Of a DNA stretch of 64,000 bases, positions 50,335 to 60,356 are shown one piece after another (the first letter of the stretch is position 1; every line of letters begins with the position of its first letter). The stretch lies in contig NC_063992.1 in assembly GCF_932276165.1 (NCBI RefSeq), forward strand, positions 6,210,001 to 6,274,000, written 5' to 3'. This DNA comes from Plutella xylostella (lineage: Eukaryota; Arthropoda; Insecta; Lepidoptera; Plutellidae). Position numbers and translations under genes: made by a program. The notes beneath the pieces were generated by a model. The model did not search any database, was not told the DNA's origin, and saw only the letters and a program-made list of their open reading frames with translations.

Positions 50335-51234
50335 ATATGAGTGGATGAATATCAAACTGCCATATGTCCACCTACCCGAAAATTTGACTTTTTGATTTGG
50401 TCGTGTTCTCCGCTAAAATGTCAGTTTGCCTATGCCCTTCAAGTTCCAATAAGTGCAAGGCATAAATGAGAAAAAAGCCGTTAAAAAAGTAAGTTTTTTT
50501 CAAATCCTTTTAAGTCTAACCGTTTCGCATTACAAATTTTCACAAGTCCATTCCGGCCAATAACAGAGCGTAATTTTTTCAACATGGCGTCAGTCTTGGT
50601 GAGAATTTCGAGGCTGTGGTGTGTGCTCCCAGTGTTTTATAACGAATATGAATGAAAATGTTGAGGAAATTGTGATTGTGGACCCTGATAAAGCTCGGAA
50701 AAGGAACAGATTGAAGAGTGTAGCAAAAAAACGACAGAAAACTATGGCGAAGTAAGTTTAAAACCCCTTCTTTCCAACCCACGTGGCAATCACAAAGCAT
50801 TTTCGTAGTAAACACAGGGTCGTATCGGGTAGAATATAATACGGTAGGTAGGTACTTTTCTACCCATAAATTTTGGTTGATTAACTTCATTGTATTTAAT
50901 AGAATATAGACTATATTAGTCTCACTGAGTCCGGCCCATGATATTAGTATTTTTTCAAACAACTATAAGTCCTTATGACTCATATCAAAACAGCATAAGT
51001 CTTGTATGGGCATATCAAACTGCTATAAGTCCAAACTGTTTATTAACTTTTACGCCTTTTTATGAGTGTTATAATGGATTTGATTATTAAAATACATTCT
51101 TGAGGTCACAAGTCAACTGATTAAATCACGGGGCAAGTTCTATGACCATTAAATAATAGAGAAAACAAAAACCTCCATTTCCCAAATTTTGCGTGGACGT
51201 GACATATGGCAGTTTGATATTCATCCACTCATAT
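50335..51234. mobile_element. Element 3: 900-bp element with perfect 34-bp terminal inverted repeats
   Basis: Arms 50335-50368 and 51201-51234 are exact inverted copies starting ATATGAGTGGATGAATATCA. ATCTAC flanks both sides (50329-50334 and 51235-51240), a perfect 6-bp target duplication. Variants of ATATCAAACTGCYATAAGTC recur inside near 50955, 50982 and 51015. It contains a short basic reading frame ending at a splice-donor-like site (50648-50751). Perfect arms suggest a recent insertion. The superfamily is not assigned. Confidence 0.88.
50648..50755 (+). CDS. Short basic frame in Element 3, possible transposase first-exon remnant
   Basis: ATG opens 35 codons: an acidic start (MNENVEEIVIVDPDK) and then a very basic run rich in Arg/Lys (ARKRNRLKSVAKKRQKTMAK) before TAA. 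The last bases, GCGAAGTAAGTTT, also read as a strong splice donor (AA before GTAAGT), so this could be exon 1 of a longer transposase whose other exons were lost in this 900-bp copy. An upstream ATG at 50584 (ATGGCGTCAGTC) opens a frame of only 23 codons. No family is recognised. The charge pattern would fit a DNA-binding N-terminus, but that is inference. Confidence 0.35.
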   Translation: MNENVEEIVIVDPDKARKRNRLKSVAKKRQKTMAK

Positions 51235-53032
51235 ATCTACTTGTGAACCTAACATTACTGTATAACCTGGTAATTTGTAGTATACTGTATTAAATTGGTA
51301 GGCTTTTTAATAAGTTCTTAACAAATAAAAGATGTATGTTACAAGTTAAACGTGTACAGAGTGAGTTTGTGCTGAATCACTATCAGTAATATCGAAACGG
51401 ATGAACCGATTAGAATGGTATTTTTCGCTCATGAAGATTTCATTGAATGCATGAAATTTTATCCCTCCCCGTCCTTATCTTCGGTGAGTTTACAAATACA
51501 TAAATACCGGTATCAAGAAAGTCTTAAGAGAGTTGGCGGGAACCACACGGGCAAGTCCACTCGCCCCAGTAACTTGACCACAGTCTTCTACGATTATTTG
51601 TGTCGATAACGGTTGACCAGTCTCGCAGGGCCCAGACACTGAATACGATCAGTTACCGACCTTATCCTCTTGATATACGACTCAAACTCGCATACTTTTA
51701 CACAAGATATTCGATTCGTGAACCACTAGAGAATCTTAATTACCGGTTTTACCTGTTTTGGCTTAGTTAAAAGCAAGTTCGAAAACGGTTTTTACACTGT
51801 AGCTTTTCTATGGTTATCAAAATACCAATGCAATAGACTTAGGTATATTAACACTATATTGCATATATATAACAGGTAAGGTGGGCTTATTGCCAAAAAG
51901 CAAATAGGTAGGTATTCAAAAAGGTGTTTAAACAGGAACATTTTATGTTGATAAGTACTGAATTGTAAAAATACGTACAACCTTGGACTTTTCACTTCAA
52001 AAGTAAAGTACACAAGAAAAACATTGTAAAGAAATAACTAATTAACATTTTGAAAGCTCTTAAAAAACAAGCTCCTTTGTGTATGGTCTTCTCCACAAAG
52101 CCTGTTGCGAGGATAAACTTCACATTATTAATGATGGGCCAAAATTACACAAGTTTAAGCTGAAATATGTTTGTTCAGTATTACAAGTTACATGTAACTT
52201 TGTGTTGTTACTCACATGTAACGTTTACTATTATTAATATTATACCTACGTCAGCCGAGACTATAATATGAACTATCTATGAATGGTTTTCATATTTATT
52301 GTTATTATTTTAGGTACCTACATACGTTTACAATACTTTTGAAGTTATTACGAGACTTGGTTATTTTTACAAGTTATGTTTTCGATTTTCGATGGTACAC
52401 TTATATACCTAAGTACCGTACCTAATACCTATATTTCGAACTTATATTAAGTATCAAAGAAACGTACGTTTTTACTTAATTCAAAGATACTCGTAAATCA
52501 TGATTGGACCGGTGTATTCAAGATCATCTTGAAATACCTGAGTTCTTCTGAGTAAGTACACCACTCTAACTTGAGTACAAATTAATTAAATAACTTCAAA
52601 GGCTGGTTCGGTTAGATTCTTGATGAGTTTTAATCCAAAAAGATTTTACTTCTGGTCCAAAGAACTTTAAACTCTGTTAGTATTCTAAAATTTAGTCAAT
52701 ATTATTTAGAACCAAATATTATAGCTGCTAGTTAAGAGTCAAGTAGATAAAATACCTACTCTTTTAAACGATTATGGTAATTTGTGTGGCTCTTACGACT
52801 TAGTATCTTTCAAATAACTAAGAGCACCTTTACTTGAATGTCGGTAAATTATATTTTTTTTGTTAAAATATATCTTTCATTTGCTACGATCATCTATCTA
52901 AATCTAAACCAATTTTATCCCAAAACCCGAATCCTATTGAGCTCACGAGTAATGACTGTAACAGATTATTTTACATTTTTTATGTAACCAATTAGTGTTG
53001 TGATTCTGAACGTAAGCTTTAACAATCGACCA

Positions 53033-53296
53033 GGGCCCCAAGTCCGGTAAGCAATGGCGGCACAGTTGCGTGTCGGCAGCATGGGTTTCGCACTGTAGGT
53101 ATTCATTATCTACGTTTTAGGAAACATGTATGGCATCTTTTTTAAAGAACTAACGAATAATAAACAGTAATAAGTGTTAAGTGTTTCATATTGCACTACT
53201 GGGACTCACTAACCAAGAGAAAACGGATACCTAAAGTCGGAAAACCATTCAGACGACACAGCATTGAGCCGCCATTCCTTAGCAGACTTGGGGCCC
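53033..53296. mobile_element. MITE family E, about 50-bp terminal inverted repeats
   Basis: GGGCCCCAAGTC at 53033 and its complement at 53285-53296 continue as imperfect inverted repeats through GGTAAGCAATGGCGGC. Length 264 bp. No clear target duplication. Confidence 0.7.
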
Positions 53297-53988
53297 AGGT
53301 TTATTCCGGTCAGGCGTGCCTACCGCTTGGTATTCTGTTGAAGTAGACTGACCCCACTCGGGGTAAATCAATTCAGTTAGTCTTCACTCGGCCTCTCTCG
53401 GTTAAGACCCAAATTTGTTTAGTCACAATTGACTTATGTTACGTATTTTATTTTACCTGAAACATTCAGTCGTGATCAAAGGCCTGGTATGAATAATCAA
53501 TTATTATTAAAGTAGTTATGCATACCGCATAAGTGTTTTTTGTCCTCGTATCCTTCGAAGTTGGACCCTGAATCTAATAAGATAGTATATCACACATTGA
53601 GAAGATGCAACATCAGTCAGTGCAAGATTACAGTTTCACCACCCTGTAAATCCTAAGGCTCAGTGAACTGCTCGCTGGTTACTAAAAGTAAAAAAGTAAG
53701 CTCAAAACTAGCAAATTGTGATCACTTGGCATACTAAACTGATACGCCACTAACTCAGTCGGCGGCTAACAGTTTGCGTACTGGGGACGGAGCCTTAGTC
53801 ATACAAATACGGGTCTAACGGGTAGTTATCCGGGATAATGCGGAGTCGGCCTGACATTTCATTAGTAGGTTTAGAATCAGCCCCCGGAGTGCGTTTACAT
53901 AATAAATAAATACTAGTGTTTCCACGGGTAGTGCGGTCCCGCGAGCGACCGTCCTCGCTTTAACAATTAAACTTTTTGCCAGTTTTAG

Positions 53989-54025
53989 TGGTCCGCCGCT
54001 TTTTGACTGCGGTAGTACCATTTAG
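53989..54025. repeat. 37-bp direct repeat, left copy
   Basis: Starts GTGGTCCGCCGCTTTTTGAC. It matches 54350-54386 with about three differences and borders the SINE. Confidence 0.8.
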
Positions 54026-54346
54026 AGCGGTGGTGGCGTAACGGATAAGGCCTCGTCCTCTCAATCGAGAGGCCGTGGGTTCAAATCCTGGCCTGTACCA
54101 ATTAATTAAGTATTTCAATTGTGTTTTCAATTAAGGAGTTTAAGTACAATAATACCACGAAGGAAAACATCGTGAGGAAACCTGCATATCTAGATTCTAG
54201 ATGTGTATACTGAGTGCATTGTACTTATTCTAAAACGGCTATATGGTTAGCAACCTATCACGTGAGTACAAATGTGCTGCGAAAAGTGGGTGGCTCGCTT
54301 GTGAGCCACCTCTCACTACCCCTTCAGGGATCACAGTCGTGAGTGC
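54026..54346 (+). mobile_element. tRNA-derived SINE
   Basis: A tRNA-like head (54026-54102) with A box TGGCGTAACGGATAAGG and B box GGTTCAAATCC, closest in feel to tRNA-Arg. The anticodon arm is replaced by a simple hairpin CCTCTC-AATC-GAGAGG, so it is not a working tRNA. The body includes ATCGTGAGGAAACCTGCATA, a phrase typical of lepidopteran SINEs, and a hairpin GGTGGCTC / GAGCCACC at 54289-54310. Direct repeats of 37 bp lie on both sides. Confidence 0.8.
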
Positions 54347-54349
54347 AGT

Positions 54350-54386
54350 GGTCCGCCACTTTTTGACTGAGGTAGTACCTTTTAGC
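54350..54386. repeat. 37-bp direct repeat, right copy
   Basis: Starts GTGGTCCGCCACTTTTTGAC. Pairs with 53989-54025 across the SINE. Confidence 0.8.
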
Positions 54387-54710
54387 AAAACCGTTATGAG
54401 TGCTCCTAACACTATCAATGTAGGGAGGAATAATAACGCAACAGTGTATAAAAATCTGAAGTTCGTACGCGCGCTCCCTAGAGGACGCTTCGTAAACCGG
54501 GCAGGGGTTTGCTAGATTACTTTGTAAGTGAATTTACTACCCATTATGTACCGACTACCGATACATAACGAAGCACCAACACGTACAGGGAATAACCCTT
54601 TAGGTATAAGTGCGCGCATACTCATTTACTTAATAAATTCAATGTGAACGGCGCTGATATTGAATCAATGATTTTTAAACAATAGGAAAATAAAATAATT
54701 GACAATACTA

Positions 54711-54821
54711 CAGTGTGGTGCAAAAAGGGTATACTAAGCCAAAAGGGGGTGACTCAGGGGGCTATTCTGAACAACTATGTTTTACGAGTTTTCGCCCTTA
54801 TACCCTTTTTGAAACCCCCTG
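54711..54821 (+). mobile_element. MITE family B, full copy
   Basis: A 111-bp element with CAGTGTGGTGCAAAAAGGGT at the left and ACCCTTTTTGAAACCCCCTG at the right, flanked by TA on each side. Confidence 0.8.
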
Positions 54822-57800
54822 TATATATTCTAATCACCGAACTTTTTTTTTCAGATTAATTCCACTAGAATAGCTATTAAACAAATCAATAGTAAGCACG
54901 TGCTTACTATAATTAGAATATTTTATTGCTATGTGATGTTTAATTACCTATTTATTGATGGAATTACCTTAGGTAGTACTCTGTTTGGGAAAGTTGAGTC
55001 AGAAACCGCTCACAGCAACCATTTTTTATTCGGTCAAACTAATAATTAAGGGTTGGTTTGTAACACGACATACCTAACAAGTATAATTAAACAATTACAT
55101 ATAGGAAAATTTTAAAACTTTCCACTTAAAGTCACTTTTTACAGGTTTAGTTCCTTCAGAACAAAATAATGATATTATAATAAAAGGATAACCCAAAGAG
55201 GTCGGGAATTCTAAATTTGGCCAGTTCGTTAACTCTCAAACCCTTTTCGTAATATTCTTTCTGACACAAAATAAACTTGCGTAAACTCTTATTACTCGTA
55301 CAGTCGAGAAAGTTCTATGGCCCGATGAAAGGTTATCAAATTGTTCAGTAAGTAAGATAAATATTTTATTTGAATAAAACTGAGCCACTATTGAGTTGAG
55401 CAGGGTAACATTGTGATGCTAAAAGGTGGTCTAATAAATATGACCAGGATAACACATGGTTCAGTATGCAAAGTGATAAAAATTACACCCTGTAGGAATG
55501 TCAATCCAATCAATTATGTTTTTTTTCCTATGGGATCCTTTTAAACCGCCAAAATATCTACGTTTATTCACAACAAATTTGAAGAAATTCTTTTCTTTAT
55601 AATTTTGGACTAAATTATTAATTGGGATGACTAGTTATTAGACTGGTTTATTTATTAGATATTGGGAATGGATCACTTAAACAGTTCGCAGAACGTTTAA
55701 TTATTTATGTTTCATATTTATTAATTCGACGAGGTTACTTTACGTAACCTAAATTATGAATCAATATATATATTTTTTTGTTTGTAGTATACGTGAATGT
55801 GTTGTTATTAATACCTTTACTGGCCAAATGTTGTATGTAGTTGTATGTTTTCCGCAACGATTTCACCAAAATCCGAACTTAAAAAACATCTGTCCTATAA
55901 AAATTTACGCATATTTACCTAATACAATTGTTATCGGTTCAAGCACGCACACGTTGCGGCACCCAGGGCTAAATCGGATGCATCCATGCATCGCGCAGAT
56001 ACGCTCTAGACTTGTAGCGAGGGGACGCCGTGACATTTAGACCTTTGAGGGGCCGCGAACAATACAACAAAAAATATTGTATTTTTTAACGACATCGGCA
56101 GCATTAATGTGGCCATATGTCCGTGCTAAAAGCAATCTGTTCTGTTTATCTAGGACCTATCGAGGAACAGACCATTGCGGACTAGCCGGGTCACTTCGTA
56201 TACAAACTTACATTCAAAATGCAATCAATTGTTAATTTACGTACCGTAGCGGTATATGTATGTAATCCTTCAGAATCAGCTTCGCTAGTTATTTAAAAAT
56301 AACTACTCAATGTAATATGTACCTACTAGTATAATAATTATGTACTGGTAAACAAAGCTTTGCACGAATATTGTTCTAATTTAAATGTAATTGCAAGCGC
56401 ACGTATTTAAATTGGTTTTGTTTAAAATAGAGAGATACGAGTTATGAAAATTTCAAACAGTCGGTTTTATATTGCATCGTATTTCTAACAACATATTTTA
56501 TAAAAACTAAAAATTCCATATATGGACTTATGGTTATATAACTCAAAGAACCAATAAACAGTACCTAATTAAAATAAAGCAACTGTCTTCTTAAGAGGTT
56601 TATAATGTAGTGTAACTTTGTTTTTATAAGCATAATACGGTTTCGTAAAAGATCCTACAAATGCTCAAGACATACGTAGTTTACCCTTCCATATTTTATC
56701 GGTTAACACTTGTCCTCACGAACTCAATTACAGTGACTCACCCAGCACCCTGCGGGGAGATACGGAACCCACCGTAATGAGCGGTCAGCTCGGGTACAGT
56801 CAGCAAAACAAATATTATAAAATAAATATAGACATATCCCAAATATCGAATCATAAATTTCCGAAATTCAATATCTAGCAGCCCAATTAATAAGAACTTG
56901 TTTCATCGATCATTTTCCGTCCGTTACTGAAAACGTTTGCACTGAACTTGTTATTCTTTTTCGGCCATCAGTACTGTGAACACCTTTGCCGTCCCAAGGG
57001 AGGGCGGATCGAGTTGAGGACCTATATCCATCCATATCCCGCCTTACTCCAGCTCAACATGAGCAGTCGCCGATTCACACTCACTTATCCTTATTGATCT
57101 TTGGATACCCGTTTAGTTGCCAAGCGGCAAGGCCAGTGCGGTAGGTAGTTTAAAATTAATTGTGGTGTTCCGTACTGCCAAAGTTCTCGCTCCTCCAATC
57201 AGGTTATTGAAAGTTAGAAGGGACTTTAAGACTTTAACTACTTTACTGATGGTTGCGTACCACTAAATTGGGTGTGTCGATACGAATACGAACCTTTTAC
57301 TATAAGTTTCAAAATATATGCGGTATGATTGTATGCAAATAAGCGTAAGTATATATAATAAAAATAAATATACATAGTTGACCTGCTTCAGAGATAAAAT
57401 CTACGATTGATTCGTAGTCTAAAATCTGGCTAAAACCAATACAAGCCCATCGAAAAAATAACAAAATCTTAGGTAAAACACGCAGTTACCATTAAAACCG
57501 TGTACACACGGATCATGTAGACCCAAGATGTTTGCTTCAAATTCACAGAATAATCACAAACTTAGCCTGTACCGCGCCGTGTAACACGTTACTCGATAAA
57601 CAAACAAGAAGTGCTTGGAGCCGTGCGAGCTGGTTGCGGCTGTGTTGCCAACCTAATCATTATAATTTATGCAGGTTTTTTCCTTTAGTTTAACAACATG
57701 GACCCAACCCCACCTTTGTGGCTCTGACCTATGTGCTCGACCGGATTGGGAGTCAGAGTTTGAACACTCTGTATTCTACGTGAGGAAGATACGGACCATC

Positions 57801-58504
57801 TTCTACAAACTAACAGTCTAATCTTTCTATGATTCGGTCTATTCCATCCCACTTTGTCTATTTCATCGTTTCGGTTCATCCGTTTTTATAACGTGATATT
57901 TTTTCGCTTGTTTCTGGCAACACCAAAGGAAGCGCAGGTAAGTTCTGATGGACATTATTTGTACAAAACATTCTATTGTTAGCCCGCCGGGTACAAACAA
58001 CCAGGTAAACTCAAGGTACAATATGCACACGAAACCAAAGCATTCCATTGATTCCGTTTAAATTGCATAGCAGTGTTAGATATTTCAATATAATCATGCC
58101 TACCTAAAGATACCACAAAATCTTAGTAAAATACACCGTGGATTTGAGGCATTTCCCGATCGACGATACCTATTATATTATTATGCACTCGTACTTTTCA
58201 GAATATTTATTCTGAAACTGAAAGCAAAAATACATTATTAATACTGGTGAAGTATCCGTATGGTCAGTGTTTGGGAGGAAGTGGTAAGCTTATTATTTTA
58301 TTTCGCAAATTACTTTCAGTATAAACTCCCTACAGTAAATGTTTACCTGGTGTAAAATTTAAGTGTGTTTATTAAATGTTGTTGAAGTTTGTCCGGTGGG
58401 TTAATTGTTTGAGGGTCCGAGGTGCCTCGATCCCGCAGTGAACTTTTACTTGTGTTTTTAATGGCACGTGATATGTGTTGTGTGCATAAGGTTCATTAGA
58501 TATA

Positions 58505-58590
58505 CAGGGTGTTTTGTTTGCCAAAGTGGTATAGTAAGCCGAAGGAGGGGAACTAAGGGGAGGTCATTCTAAAAACGTTGTACGCAAGAT
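58505..58590 (+). mobile_element. MITE family B, half copy
   Basis: CAGGGTGTTTTGTTTGCC, then TATAGTAAGCCGAAGGAGGG and GGTCATTCTAAAAACG: the left half only. Confidence 0.6.
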
Positions 58591-60051
58591 TGTATGTAGT
58601 AGGAAATTTTAATAAAATGTACTCCCAGATTAAAAAGTAATGTGATTAATAAAATTTATAGTAAGATGCTATTTTTATTTCACAAATATTCAAAAGTTTA
58701 CAAATATTAATAATGAATAAAAATTTCTAGTTTCTCAATAAATCACCGTAATTTACGAAATCGATAGCTTGACCTAGATTAATTCCGTTTATATTTAATG
58801 CATGAATAATGATATTTAATTTCATATATTACCTATAGAGAATTTGAGATTATTATTCGATAGCCAATATTCAAAATGATCAATAGTGTTCCTGAAATTC
58901 TTAACTTATACGTATATATTATTATTTATCAATACTTCTCTATGCGACTGTTTACTACCCACAATTTTATTGTGTCGAATTTTCAGAAACACAGTGGTCA
59001 ATCTGTTATAGATATTTAATATTAAATTTCAATTATTATACTGCTTAATTATCATTGATAATTGTTATTTGTCATTGTTTTGAACGAGTATAATTTGGAA
59101 GAGAATGAAATGTTTTCTTCTTTCTTTAAATGTATTAATTAGGTTTAAATTGCTTCGTATAGCATTCTAATTAAATCCGCAATGCCTAATTCCCGCAAGG
59201 TCCATTACCGTATTAGGTAAAAACACCAAAAAGCAAACTTTAAATTGACCTAAAAAATATATGATAATTACAAAACACAGCTTTTATCATGTCAACATGG
59301 CAAGATTTATCGTCTTAGTTGTAATAAAGATCCAACCTCGACCACCCTGAGTACAACTTACAACAACAAAGTACACTAGCGATAAGAGAAAGAACTTCTA
59401 ATAATTATTATTTATCGTCCAAAATCGTAGGTACTAAGAAATACCAAAAACACGTCGGTAAATAATCTGGGCCCATTAACTTGAGCTCTTCGTACAAGTG
59501 GCGGGTTATCAGACACGGTTATTTTACAAAGATTTTTTGTCACAGTTGGGCCCAACATGTGTGAAGTAGGGCGATGTGGCCGCCTGCCCTTCTAAATGGG
59601 CCAAGTGCGAATCTTTGAATATTATGGACCGAACTCAAGGAACTCCATGAATGTTTATGTGAGTTACTTTTAATGCTACCTACCAATTAAATAATTTTAT
59701 TATAACGACATCGCTTCGCCGTTTATGGATAACATTGCGGTCGCATAACAAAGTATAAAGATTTATGGATTTGGAAAAGCAGTGTGTATTAGGTAAGTAG
59801 GTACATTTAATATTTTATGCGACGCATTTTTGAAAACTACTTATTTAAGTATGTTACATAAATACGTTATTGGTAGATAAGTATATATCACCTATTACGA
59901 TTTAATAAGTAAGTACTTAACATTAAAATCTAATCCTAAACGTCTACGGGCCTAACTTAATTACAGTGAATATTTCTCCAGACAAAAAAAGAACACTAAG
60001 CTTATTAAAAGTAGTTGTGAAGGAACCCTAAAAGAAATGAACACATGTCTC

Positions 60052-60074
60052 CACCGCCGCCGCCGCCGCCGCCG
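60052..60074. repeat. (CCG)n microsatellite
   Basis: About seven CCG units, 130 bp left of MITE A copy 5. Confidence 0.85.
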
Positions 60075-60204
60075 GCATCCGGCCGAAGCTTCCACTCTAC
60101 GCGCATATAATTTTACCCACGATGATAGAATTGAAGCCCTAATGAGGGGGCACACCCAGCGCCCACCAACCCACTTACCCCGACACGACAACGACACTGC
60201 AGAA

Positions 60205-60356
60205 GGGTCACTCTATACAACGAAACATTCGGAAAGCTCGAAAAAAGTTTCGGAGCGGTGTTGTAGCAATGACTCTATCTGGTTGTATGTATTCGCCGAC
60301 TGCACGACATCGACAGGTTTCATTCTTTCGTTTTTCGTCAGTATAGAGTAACCCCC
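60205..60356 (-). mobile_element. MITE family A, copy 5
   Basis: Left GGGTCACTCTATACAACG and right TTTCGTCAGTATAGAGTAAC are inverted ends. The core reads in the opposite direction to copies 1-4 (GCAATGACTCTATCTGGTTG on the plus strand). Length 152 bp. Confidence 0.75.

Noticed and set aside
54026..54102. A tRNA gene
   Set aside because: Pol III boxes are present, but the anticodon arm is a plain hairpin and a SINE body follows.
60037..60351. Plus-strand 104-codon frame
   Set aside because: It begins in a (CCG)n tract and runs into MITE A copy 5.
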